A DNA stretch of 64,000 nucleotides from Rhizobium sp. NXC14 (GTDB taxonomy: Bacteria > Pseudomonadota > Alphaproteobacteria > Rhizobiales > Rhizobiaceae), in assembly GCF_002117485.1 (NCBI RefSeq), contig NZ_CP021030.1, forward strand, positions 2,173,001-2,237,000, written 5' to 3'. This document shows positions 1-8,111 of this stretch, piece by piece (the first letter of the stretch is position 1; every line of letters starts with the position of its first letter). The notes under the pieces are model-generated. The model was not told where the DNA came from. It ran no database searches and saw only the letters and a program-made list of their open reading frames with translations. The position numbers and the translations under genes are program-made.

Positions 1-1
1 G

Positions 2-175
2 CGCGGCGAGCTCTATGTCGAGATGCAGAAGATGTTCGTCGAACAAAAGCCGGCGGTGCTGCCGATGTTCGAACGCTTCGAGCCGATTGTCCTGTCGAGC
101 AAGGTGCAAGGATATGTGGGGCATCCGACCCAGCTGACGCGTCTCGAGAACGTCACGAAGTCTGAAGCCCAGTAA
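2..175 (+). CDS. Peptide ABC transporter substrate-binding protein, C-terminal fragment
   Basis: Only the last 57 codons are in the window; the gene begins upstream. The readable tail (…ELYVEMQKMFVEQKPAVLPMF…, ending in KSEAQ) resembles the C-terminal lobe of family 5 periplasmic solute-binding proteins, which deliver peptides or related solutes to Dpp/Opp-type permeases. The assignment rests mainly on position: the stop is 20 bases before a DppB-type permease, followed by DppC-, DppD- and DppF-type genes in one tightly packed operon. Substrate cannot be told from this fragment. Confidence 0.75.
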   Translation, partial: RGELYVEMQKMFVEQKPAVLPMFERFEPIVLSSKVQGYVGHPTQLTRLENVTKSEAQ

Positions 176-195
176 TCCTCCTGAGGCAGCCGATC

Positions 196-1224
196 ATGAA
201 GGAACTTTCTGTAGCCGAATTTGGCCGACGCCTGGCGCATTTGCTCGTCAGCCTGTTCATCCTCCTCTGTGTGACCTTCGTGATCGGCCGCGTCCTGCCT
301 GCGGATCCCGTCGGCGCGATCGTCGGCGAACTCGCTGATCCCGCCGCCTATGCGGCGATGCGGACGCGGCTGGGGCTCGATCTGCCGATCTATCAGCAGT
401 TCTTCCTCTATCTGAACGGGCTCGCCCATGGTAATTTCGGCACGGCCGTGCTGACCGGCAATCCCGTCTCTTCGGACCTCGCCCAGGCCTTTCCGGCGAC
501 ATTCGAACTGGCCACACTTGCCGTGATCATCTCGACCTTCGTCGGTGTCCCGCTCGGCCTGGTCGCGGCGCTGTTTCGCGACAGTGTGATCGACAAGGTA
601 GCGCGCGTGGTCGCCCTCGTCGGTCATTCGATCCCGGTCTTCTGGTTCGGCATCGTCGGCCTCATCATCTTCTATGCCGGCCTGAACTGGGTCGGCGGGC
701 CAGGCAGGATCGATGTGTTTTACGAAGGTCTCGTCACGCCGCAGACCGGGCTGCTGTTGGTCGACAGCCTCCTGCAGGGCGAGACGGAAATCTTCTGGAA
801 TGCCCTCGGCCATATCATCCTTCCGGCCATCATTCTCGCCTATGCCGCGATGGCCTACATCACGCGCATGACCCGCAGCTTCACGCTCGAGCAGTTGAGC
901 CAGGATTACGTCATTGCGGCCCGCGCCAAGGGTGTGAGCCCCCTCGGCACGATCTGGCGCCATGTCCTGCCGAACATCGCCGTGCAGCTGATCACCATCC
1001 TGGCCATTTCCTACGGCGGATTGCTCGAGGGCGCCGTCGTGACGGAGATCGTCTTTTCCTGGCCGGGCATCGGCCAATACATGACGAATGCGCTGATGAT
1101 CGGCGACATGAACGCCATCGTGGCCGGCACCATCATCGTGGGATTCATTTTCATGCTGTTGAACTTCCTCGCCGACGTCGCATACGCCATATTTGATCCG
1201 CGCATGCGGGAGGCGGCGCGATGA
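196..1224 (+). CDS. Dpp/Opp-type ABC transporter permease (DppB-like)
   Basis: Inner-membrane permease of 342 aa for a peptide-type importer. The N-terminus has a hydrophobic segment at about residues 14-33 followed by the RVLPADP motif typical of DppB/OppB. The EAA-like cytoplasmic loop that contacts the ATPase is visible near residue 235 (YVIAARAKGVSPLGTIWRHV), and the protein ends with the family-typical FDPRMR. A GAGG-containing ribosome site lies just before the ATG. Its stop overlaps the start of the next permease in an ATGA arrangement, so the two are probably translationally coupled. Confidence 0.93.
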   Translation: MKELSVAEFGRRLAHLLVSLFILLCVTFVIGRVLPADPVGAIVGELADPAAYAAMRTRLGLDLPIYQQFFLYLNGLAHGNFGTAVLTGNPVSSDLAQAFPATFELATLAVIISTFVGVPLGLVAALFRDSVIDKVARVVALVGHSIPVFWFGIVGLIIFYAGLNWVGGPGRIDVFYEGLVTPQTGLLLVDSLLQGETEIFWNALGHIILPAIILAYAAMAYITRMTRSFTLEQLSQDYVIAARAKGVSPLGTIWRHVLPNIAVQLITILAISYGGLLEGAVVTEIVFSWPGIGQYMTNALMIGDMNAIVAGTIIVGFIFMLLNFLADVAYAIFDPRMREAAR

Positions 1225-2138
1225 GCCCCAGCCCGATGAGCAATGTTATCGGCAGCGAGATCCGGATTCGTCCTCCAAGCGTTCCGAGCCGCATGGCGGC
1301 GTCGTTTGCGCGGGCCGGCCGCAAACTGGCTGCCGAGCCGCTTGGCCTTGCCGGTTTCGTCATCCTCGGCCTGCTTTGCCTGATAGCGATCTTCGCGCCG
1401 CTATTGGCGCCTTACGACCCGGTCATCCAATCGCTCGGTGACGCCCTGCAGCCGCCGAGCCTGGCGCATCCGGCCGGCACGGACGAGTTCGGTCGCGACA
1501 TTCTGAGCCGCCTGATCTTCGGCACGCGCATCACCATCCAGACGGTGTTGTCGGTATCCCTGATCGTTGGGCCGATCGGACTGCTGATCGGCGTTGTCGC
1601 CGGATTCTTCGGCGGCAATACCGATGCGTTCCTGATGCGCGCCACCGATATCGTGCTGTCCTTCCCCTCGCTGATTCTGGCGCTCGCCTTTGCCGCCGCG
1701 CTGGGCGCTGGCCTGGGGACGGCAATCATCGCCATCTCGCTCACCGCCTGGCCGCCGATCGCAAGGCTTGCTCGCGCCGAGGCGCTTGTCGTCAGAAATG
1801 CCGATTACGTGGTGGCCGCCCGCCTTTACGGCGCTTCGCCGATGCGCATCCTGCTTCTCTATATCGCGCCCATGTGCATTCCATCGGTGATCGTTCGCCT
1901 GACCCTCAACATGGCGGGCATCATTCTGACGGCGGCGTCGCTCGGATTTCTCGGGCTTGGCGCCCAGCCGCCGGCGCCGGAATGGGGCGCGATGATTTCC
2001 AACGGCCGCAAGTTCATGCTCGATTATTGGTGGGTCGCCGTCATGCCCGGCATCGCCATCCTGCTGACGAGCCTTGCCTTCAACATCGCCGGAGATGCTC
2101 TGCGCGACATTCTGGATCCCCGCCATGCAAGATCGTGA
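1221..2138 (+). CDS. Dpp/Opp-type ABC transporter permease (DppC-like)
   Basis: Second inner-membrane subunit of the peptide-type importer, 305 aa. After an N-terminal extension of about 35 residues comes a membrane segment and the DppC/OppC hallmark HPAGTDEFGRDILSRLIFG at about residues 87-105. The EAA-like loop is near residue 193 (YVVAARLYGASPMRILLLYI), and the C-terminus has ALRDILDPR, normal for DppC. The start overlaps the preceding permease by 4 bases and the end overlaps the following ATPase by 14 bases, so the operon is very compact. Confidence 0.93.
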   Translation: MSPSPMSNVIGSEIRIRPPSVPSRMAASFARAGRKLAAEPLGLAGFVILGLLCLIAIFAPLLAPYDPVIQSLGDALQPPSLAHPAGTDEFGRDILSRLIFGTRITIQTVLSVSLIVGPIGLLIGVVAGFFGGNTDAFLMRATDIVLSFPSLILALAFAAALGAGLGTAIIAISLTAWPPIARLARAEALVVRNADYVVAARLYGASPMRILLLYIAPMCIPSVIVRLTLNMAGIILTAASLGFLGLGAQPPAPEWGAMISNGRKFMLDYWWVAVMPGIAILLTSLAFNIAGDALRDILDPRHARS

Positions 2139-2970
2139 CCTCCAGCCGGTTCTTTCCGTCAAGTCGCTGAATGTCCGGTTCGGTCGAGGTGCCGTGCCGG
2201 CTGTCTCCAATGTCAGTTTCGATGTCGGCCGCGAACGGGTCGGGATCGTCGGAGAATCCGGTTCTGGCAAATCGACGACAGGGCGGGCAATCATGCGTCT
2301 TTTGCCGCCGGCCGCGATCGTTTCTGCCGAGCGAATGGATCTCGCCGGCAGTCCGCTGTTGGCAAAAAGCGAGCGCCAGATGGGCGCGCTGCGCGGCAAG
2401 GATATCGCGCTGATCATGCAGGATCCGCGCTATTCCTTGAATCCGGTGCTGTCGATCGGCAAGCAGGTCGCCGAGGCCGCGCGCCTTCACCTCGGCCTCA
2501 GCGGCAACACCGCGCAGGATGCCGCCCGCGCCATGCTCGAGCGGGTGCGCATCACCGATCCCGAACGGGTGATGGCGCTTTATCCTCACCAGATCTCGGG
2601 CGGCATGGGCCAGCGCGTGATGATCGCCATGATGCTGCTGGCGCGGCCGAAGCTCGTGATCGCCGACGAACCGACCTCGGCTCTCGATGTCAGCGTGCGA
2701 AAGGATGTGCTGCTCCTGCTCGATGAGCTGGTGCGCGAAAACAATTCGGGCCTGCTCCTGATCAGCCATGACATCCGCATGGTCGCAGCCTTCTGCGAGC
2801 GCATCATCGTCATGTATGCCGGAAGGATCGTCGAAACGCTGACCAGCCTTGAAGAGGCCCGCCATACCTATACGCGCGGGCTGATCGCGGCGTTGCCTGA
2901 TCCGAAAAATCCGGTTCGTCGGCTTGCGGTTCTCGATAGGGCAAAACTCGATCTGGAGACGGCGCAATGA
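2125..2970 (+). CDS. Peptide-type ABC transporter ATP-binding protein (DppD-like)
   Basis: Cytoplasmic ATPase of 281 aa. Walker A GESGSGKS is at residues 43-50, the ABC signature is ISGGMGQR, and Walker B with D-loop is [11 protein letters not shown], followed by the H-loop in LLISHD. I chose the ATG at 2125 rather than the upstream in-frame ATG at 2074: it removes 17 residues lying inside the preceding gene and puts the first beta-strand at the usual distance from the N-terminus. The C-terminus has a shortened oligopeptide-transporter extension ([12 protein letters not shown]). Confidence 0.92.
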   Translation: MQDRDLQPVLSVKSLNVRFGRGAVPAVSNVSFDVGRERVGIVGESGSGKSTTGRAIMRLLPPAAIVSAERMDLAGSPLLAKSERQMGALRGKDIALIMQDPRYSLNPVLSIGKQVAEAARLHLGLSGNTAQDAARAMLERVRITDPERVMALYPHQISGGMGQRVMIAMMLLARPKLVIADEPTSALDVSVRKDVLLLLDELVRENNSGLLLISHDIRMVAAFCERIIVMYAGRIVETLTSLEEARHTYTRGLIAALPDPKNPVRRLAVLDRAKLDLETAQ

Positions 2971-3710
2971 TAAATGTCCGCGACCTCGATGTTGTCTTCA
3001 CCTCGGGCAAATCAAGCAACCATGTCGTCAAGGGCATTAGTTTTCAGGTGGGCAAGGGCGAGACGCTCGGCATTGTCGGCGAATCCGGCTGCGGCAAATC
3101 GACGGTGCTGCGCTGCCTCGCCGGCATGGAGCCCGGTTGGACCGGTCAGATCGAGCTGCGCGGCAAGCCGATCGGCAAGAAGCGCTCCCGCGAGGAACTG
3201 ACCTCAGCCCAGATGGTGTTTCAGGATCCTTACGGATCCCTGCATCCGCGTCACCGCATCGGCACCGCGCTCGCCGAACCGCTGCGCGCTATGCGCCATG
3301 CCGACATCTGGACGAAGGTTGAGAGGGCGTTGATCCAGGTAGGCCTGCCGGCAAGCTTCGCCAACCGTTTCCCGCACGAACTTTCCGGCGGCCAGCGGCA
3401 GCGCGTGGCGATCGCCCGGGCGCTGATCCTGTCGCCGCCTATCCTGCTCCTCGACGAGCCGACATCGGCGCTCGACGTCTCCGTCCAGGCCGAAATCCTC
3501 AACCTGCTTGCCGACCAGCGCGAGGAGAAGGGATTGACCTATCTGCTCGTCAGTCACGACCTAGCAGTGATCGCCCATATGTGCGACCGGGTGCTGATCA
3601 TGAAGAACGGCGGCTTCGTCGACGAAATCACAAAGGCGGATCTGCAGGCCGGCACGACGCATGATGCCTATGCGCAGGAGCTTTTCGAGGCGAGCTTCAT
3701 GGAGACTTGA
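2967..3710 (+). CDS. Peptide-type ABC transporter ATP-binding protein (DppF-like)
   Basis: Second ATPase of the importer, 247 aa, starting in an ATGA overlap with the DppD-like gene. Walker A GESGCGKS is at residues 39-46, the signature is LSGGQRQR and Walker B is [11 protein letters not shown]. It is shorter than many DppF proteins (around 320 aa) because the C-terminal extension is reduced. It closes the operon; no clear intrinsic terminator separates it from the convergent FMN reductase gene 23 bases away. Confidence 0.92.
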   Translation: MINVRDLDVVFTSGKSSNHVVKGISFQVGKGETLGIVGESGCGKSTVLRCLAGMEPGWTGQIELRGKPIGKKRSREELTSAQMVFQDPYGSLHPRHRIGTALAEPLRAMRHADIWTKVERALIQVGLPASFANRFPHELSGGQRQRVAIARALILSPPILLLDEPTSALDVSVQAEILNLLADQREEKGLTYLLVSHDLAVIAHMCDRVLIMKNGGFVDEITKADLQAGTTHDAYAQELFEASFMET

Positions 3711-3733
3711 TGGGGTCGTTGCGCAGCCGAGCC

Positions 3734-4264
3734 TCAGGCTGGGCCGCAATAGCGTGCGAAGGCCTCGAGGAAACGGCACATCTCCTCCTGATGCCGGGGC
3801 GCGGAAAGATGCTCGGCAATTTCTTGCGGGGAAAGCTTCATCAGATGGAAGCGAAGGAAGAGCTGCTCGCTGAAGCGCTCGCTCAGCGTAGCGAGAACGG
3901 TGCGAAGCTGCTGCAGCATCTCATCGCCGCGATGCGACGCGTGCGCAAGCACGATCGGTTTGCCGATCACTTCGTTGCGGGAGACGAGCCAGTCGATGGC
4001 GTTCTTCAGTCCGCCGGGGATTGACCTGATATATTCGGGGCTCGCCAGGATCAGTCCATCCGCATCCGCGATGGCATTTGCAAGAGCCGCCACTTCGGAA
4101 GGAGGCTCGGGAAGTTCGCGATCGGGCGAGAAGACCGGGAGCTCGCCAACACGATCATAGACCGAGAGCGTATGCGCCGGCCCGGCAGCCGACCGGAGAG
4201 CATATAGCATGGCCGTATTGGTCGAGGCTCTGCGGGCGCTACCGGATATCGCCAGGAATTTCAT
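3734..4264 (-). CDS. NADPH-dependent FMN reductase family protein
   Basis: Flavodoxin-fold protein of 176 aa. The N-terminal phosphate-binding loop GSARRAST is at residues 8-15, and SPEYIRSIPGGLKNAIDW at residues 75-92 is the family motif contacting the flavin ring. Relatives reduce FMN, quinones or azo compounds with NADPH; the substrate here is unknown. A GAGGT ribosome site precedes the ATG. The gene starts 12 bases after the stop of the LacI regulator on the same strand, so the two are likely co-transcribed. Confidence 0.85.
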   Translation of the reverse strand: MKFLAISGSARRASTNTAMLYALRSAAGPAHTLSVYDRVGELPVFSPDRELPEPPSEVAALANAIADADGLILASPEYIRSIPGGLKNAIDWLVSRNEVIGKPIVLAHASHRGDEMLQQLRTVLATLSERFSEQLFLRFHLMKLSPQEIAEHLSAPRHQEEMCRFLEAFARYCGPA

Positions 4265-4276
4265 GACCGGAATACC

Positions 4277-5341
4277 TCACGCAATTGGTTTGATGTGATC
4301 CGCGGCAACCGGATGGCGGACGGCTGCGACGCTCCCCCTTTCGACGACATGGCAGGCAAGCTCGACACGGCGGCGCGGCAGGGCAAGGCCGAGCATCATG
4401 TCGCGCAAGAGGTCCAACGCGGTGGCGCCGAGTTCGCGCATCGGGATGTGCACCGTCGACAGTGGCGGATTGAGAAAAGCCGATTGCGGCAGGTCGTCTA
4501 TGCCCATGACAGAGACATCCTGCGGCACGGCATAACCCATCGCCTGCAGTCCGCGCACGGCGCCGTTGGCGAGACTGTCGCCCGCCGTCAGAACGGCGGT
4601 GAAGCAAAGGCCCTTGTCGCCGACGAGACGGGTGATCGCCTCGGCGCCGAGTTCCGGCAACCAGTCGTCAACCTCGAGCACCAGGTCGGAATCGGCCGTC
4701 AGTCCATGATGCTGCAGCGCGTCGCGCCATCCCTCCAGGCGCCGCTCGATCGTCCGCCGTCCCGGCCGCAGCATGAACAGGATGCGTTGATGCCCGGCCC
4801 CGATCAACCGCTCGGCGGCAATGAAGGCGGCCGAGCGGTTGCAGGGCGTCACGCTCGAAAGCCGCATATAGGGATCGTCGCTGTTGACGAGTACGACGGG
4901 CTTCCCGAGATCGGCGGCGGCCGCCAGCATGTCCTCCTCGTCGACCGTCAGAATCAGCATGCCGCCGAAACTTGCATCATTGCGCATCTCGGCGATGACG
5001 CGGGTTTCATCGGCCTTGTCGGCGACCGGACGCATCGCCATTTCGATCCCGAGGGCGGACGCGCGCGCGTTCAACCCCTCCAGCACGTGGAGCGTGAACT
5101 GGTTGCGGACATAGTCGATCATCGCCGCGCCGGAGGCGACGAGCATGACCTTCTTGCCGGCGACACTCGCCGGCAGCGCGTAGCTGACAGCGCTCGCCGT
5201 TTCCAGCACCAGCTTGCGGATCTCGGGCCTGACGCCCTTTTCTCCGGCGAGCGCGCGCGACACCGTGCTGATCGAGACGCCGCAGCGGGCGGCGATATCG
5301 TCGAGGCGTGTGCGCCTGCCTTTTTTCTGCTCCGCGGCCAT
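4277..5341 (-). CDS. LacI-family transcriptional regulator
   Basis: Sugar-responsive repressor of 354 aa. The N-terminal helix-turn-helix at about residues 11-31 (RLDDIAARCGVSISTVSRAL) is followed by a periplasmic-binding-protein-like effector domain. I use the ATG at 5341, five bases after GGAG; the upstream in-frame GTG at 5344 is a poorer choice. It diverges from the 839-aa gene and CUT1 sugar transporter, which are its probable targets. A TTGCGCAA palindrome in the divergent region is a candidate operator. Confidence 0.92.
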   Translation of the reverse strand: MAAEQKKGRRTRLDDIAARCGVSISTVSRALAGEKGVRPEIRKLVLETASAVSYALPASVAGKKVMLVASGAAMIDYVRNQFTLHVLEGLNARASALGIEMAMRPVADKADETRVIAEMRNDASFGGMLILTVDEEDMLAAAADLGKPVVLVNSDDPYMRLSSVTPCNRSAAFIAAERLIGAGHQRILFMLRPGRRTIERRLEGWRDALQHHGLTADSDLVLEVDDWLPELGAEAITRLVGDKGLCFTAVLTAGDSLANGAVRGLQAMGYAVPQDVSVMGIDDLPQSAFLNPPLSTVHIPMRELGATALDLLRDMMLGLALPRRRVELACHVVERGSVAAVRHPVAADHIKPIA

Positions 5342-5385
5342 CACATCTCCTCGCTCTCTCCTGAAGTATGCAAAAATCTTTCAGA

Positions 5386-5393
5386 TTGCGCAA
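5386..5393. promoter_or_regulatory. Candidate LacI-family operator core (TTGCGCAA)
   Basis: A perfect 8-bp palindrome with a central CG step, the usual core of LacI-family operators. It lies 44 bp upstream of the LacI start codon in the region divergent from the sugar-utilisation genes. The flanks are only partly symmetric and no second copy is obvious, so the assignment is tentative. Confidence 0.35.
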
Positions 5394-5455
5394 ACGGAAT
5401 GGCTATGCACAATTAACGTGTCAGCGACAGGCGGCAGAGCAGGGAGGCTTTGAAG

Positions 5456-5521
5456 ATGCGGTTTGACGGCAAGTCCATGCGTCGGCGTTTTGCCCGGTGC
5501 GTCAAGGTTCAAGCGGGCTGA
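5456..5521 (+). CDS. Possible 21-aa leader peptide upstream of the 839-aa gene
   Basis: A short reading frame (MRFDGKSMRRRFARCVKVQAG) with a better ribosome site (GGGAGG, 9 bases upstream) than the large gene that follows. Its TGA lies 3 bases before the ATG at 5525. The arrangement would allow translational coupling. It is basic and has no recognisable domain. A chance ORF is quite possible. Confidence 0.3.
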   Translation: MRFDGKSMRRRFARCVKVQAG

Positions 5522-5524
5522 AGC

Positions 5525-8044
5525 ATGGCCGCCGAAGAATCCTATCTCCGCCGCAAGACCGCGAAACAAAGCCCGATCGTCTACTGGCAGCTCGGCTCGC
5601 TCTCGCAGGAGCGCTACGATATTGCCGACCAGCCGATGAAAGGCGACATGGATCCGTTTTTCTTCGTCACCAAGACGAAGAATTTCATTCCACATGAATA
5701 TCCCTGCCGCACCGAATTCAAGGCATGTTTCGCCGGGCGGCGGCCGCAGCCGGCTGCCGAATTCGAGGCCGTCCGCTGGTGGCTTCCCTTTTCATCGCCG
5801 CGCGTCGATCTCTCCGGCTTCTGGTTTCGTCCGACGCGCATCTGCTGCTGGGCGCGCACCTTCCTCGACGCGCTGTTGGCGGGACCAGCCACGTTGCGCC
5901 TGTCGACCTGCGGCGGCGCCGTTCTCTTCGTCAATGGGGCCGAGCAGGGCTTCGTGGCGCCTTACCAGCGCAATCTGGAAACTCAGCAGATTTTCGAGGT
6001 CGAGCTTTCCAAGGGACTCAACGAGATCCGCATCTATTTCGACGATCTCGCCGAACGCGACACCCGCTTCTATTTCCAGCTGGATTGTCTCGATGGGCCG
6101 GAGGTCGAAACATCAGTGCCTGTTCCGATCGCCGCCGGTGACGCGGATGGGTTGGAGGCAATCCTCGAAGGCATGCGCTTCGACCGCACCGCCTATCTCG
6201 GCGAGGACGTGGCGATCCTGTTTCCCGCGCCGCTGCCGGTGGCGCTGAGCTGTCATGTCGAGATCGAAGGCGACTTCATGTCGGTCGAGCACTTCGATTA
6301 TGATTTCGCGCTGAAAGCGGGGGCGATGAAGCTGGAACTCGGCCCCTCGGCCGATATGCCCGCCGATTTCCGCCATTTCCGCATCACGTTCAAAACAGGC
6401 AAACTTTCGCTCGGCCGCACGCTCGGCGTCGAGATCTGCCATCCCCAGCGCCAGGGGCTGGCGCCCGCCGCGCTCGAGGATCGCGTCGCCGAGGCGCTTG
6501 CCGAGGTCGCCGCCCATTCCGAGCCGGATACGGTCTGCGCCTTCGCGCGCCTTGCTTTGGGGCAGGGCGGCGAGGAGACCGAGGCGATGATCTCGGCGAT
6601 GCTGCCTGTTATCGAGGATTGTCATGACTGCGCCGATTTCGTTCTGGTGCCGCTGCTCTTTGCCTGTACGCGCTGGAGCGATCTACTGTCGCAGGATCTG
6701 CGGCAGAGGATTGAGCGTGCCGTTCTCAATTACCGCTACTGGATGGACGAGCCCGGCAACGACGTGCAATGGTATTTTTCGGAGAACCACGCGCTTCTCT
6801 TCCACACCGCCGCCTATCTCGGCGGCAGGCTGTTTCCCGATGCCGTCTTCGTCCGTTCCGGCCGCACCGGCGCCGAGCAGATGAGGGTCGGCGAAGAGCG
6901 CGTCCGCGCCTGGCTCGATCATTTCGAGCGCTGGGAAATGGCCGAGTGGAATTCCGTTCCCTATTTCCCGATCGACCTCAAAGGGCTGACGGCGCTTGCC
7001 GCCTGCGCCCCGGACGAGACGATTCGCAATCGAGCCAATGCCAGCATCGTCCGCCTGATGGAAATCGTGGCTCGCTCGGCCCATCACGGCATGCTGACCG
7101 GCAGCCAGGGCCGCTCCTATGAACATACGCTGCGCCCCGGCCGCTCGGTCGAGCTGTCGGCCATTGCTCGGCTGCTCTGGGGCCGCGGCTGGTACGGCCG
7201 TCGCGTCCACGCGCTGCCGCAGCTGGCCGTCTGCATCCGCGATCACGGCCTGCGTTTTCCCGAAGAGCTCGCGGCGATCGCGGCGCACCAGTCCGACGAC
7301 GCGCAGGAATGGACCTTTTCCCAGGGCGAGAACCGTTTCGCCGCCCTCTATCATTACAAGACGCGCGACACCGCACTCGGCACCATCGCCCATTATCGCC
7401 CCGGCGCCTGGGGCTATCAGGAGACCGTGTTGCATTTGCGTTTGGGCGAGCGGCCGGAAGCGCAGATCTGGATCAACCATCCCGGCGAAACCATCCAGTT
7501 CGGCTACGGCCGGCCCAGTTTCTGGGGCGGCTGCGGAACGCTGCCGCGCGTCCATCAATATCGTGACCTCGCCATTCTCGATTTCGACATCCACGACGGC
7601 CAGCCGGATTACACCCATGCCTGGTTCCCGCTCGAAGCCTTCGACGAGACGGCGGTCAGCGGCAGGCTGGCGCTTGCCCGTTCCGGCAACGGTCTGGCGA
7701 TGCTGATCGGCAACGGCGTGCTCGAACCGGGGAAACACGGCCCGACGACGGACGTCGAGCTGCGCCTGGCCGGCCGCAACGGTCGCTGGATCGTCCGCCT
7801 CTCCGATCTCGGGCGCGAAGACGGCCTCGAAGGCATGCGGGCGCGTTTCGCCCCGCTTGCTGCTCGCCGCGGCAAAGAGGGTGCGCTGATCATCGACGAC
7901 CCGGATTATGGTCAGGTTGTCTTCGAAGAGGACGGTACCGTGCGCGCCGAAGGCCGTATTCTCAAGCCGTCAGACTGGTCAGTGCGAGGAGACGCGGTAC
8001 ATCTTGAGATAGCGGGCAGGCAGCAGCGGCGCGCTGCCTCTTAA
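5525..8044 (+). CDS. Large uncharacterised carbohydrate-active-like protein
   Basis: A soluble-looking 839-aa protein without signal peptide or membrane segments. Residues about 100-230 look like beta-sandwich (LRLSTCGGAVLFVNG, LNEIRIYFDD). The middle, about residues 320-600, is rich in Trp, Tyr and His and looks like a helical toroid, with conserved-looking blocks SENHALLFHTAAYLGGRLFP near 419 and GSQGRSYEHTLRPGRS near 526. The last third is again beta-rich. This resembles the layout of heparinase-type lyases and some (alpha/alpha)6 glycoside hydrolases, but I cannot name a family or catalytic residues. Lying between a LacI regulator and a CUT1 importer, it probably processes an imported oligosaccharide in the cytoplasm; that is inference. 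Confidence 0.8.
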   Translation: MAAEESYLRRKTAKQSPIVYWQLGSLSQERYDIADQPMKGDMDPFFFVTKTKNFIPHEYPCRTEFKACFAGRRPQPAAEFEAVRWWLPFSSPRVDLSGFWFRPTRICCWARTFLDALLAGPATLRLSTCGGAVLFVNGAEQGFVAPYQRNLETQQIFEVELSKGLNEIRIYFDDLAERDTRFYFQLDCLDGPEVETSVPVPIAAGDADGLEAILEGMRFDRTAYLGEDVAILFPAPLPVALSCHVEIEGDFMSVEHFDYDFALKAGAMKLELGPSADMPADFRHFRITFKTGKLSLGRTLGVEICHPQRQGLAPAALEDRVAEALAEVAAHSEPDTVCAFARLALGQGGEETEAMISAMLPVIEDCHDCADFVLVPLLFACTRWSDLLSQDLRQRIERAVLNYRYWMDEPGNDVQWYFSENHALLFHTAAYLGGRLFPDAVFVRSGRTGAEQMRVGEERVRAWLDHFERWEMAEWNSVPYFPIDLKGLTALAACAPDETIRNRANASIVRLMEIVARSAHHGMLTGSQGRSYEHTLRPGRSVELSAIARLLWGRGWYGRRVHALPQLAVCIRDHGLRFPEELAAIAAHQSDDAQEWTFSQGENRFAALYHYKTRDTALGTIAHYRPGAWGYQETVLHLRLGERPEAQIWINHPGETIQFGYGRPSFWGGCGTLPRVHQYRDLAILDFDIHDGQPDYTHAWFPLEAFDETAVSGRLALARSGNGLAMLIGNGVLEPGKHGPTTDVELRLAGRNGRWIVRLSDLGREDGLEGMRARFAPLAARRGKEGALIIDDPDYGQVVFEEDGTVRAEGRILKPSDWSVRGDAVHLEIAGRQQRRAAS

Positions 8045-8111
8045 ATGACATGTCCGGACAGGTGGAGGACCTGGCCGGATGCAGAAGTTCATCGGTCAAG
8101 AGGAGGAGACT

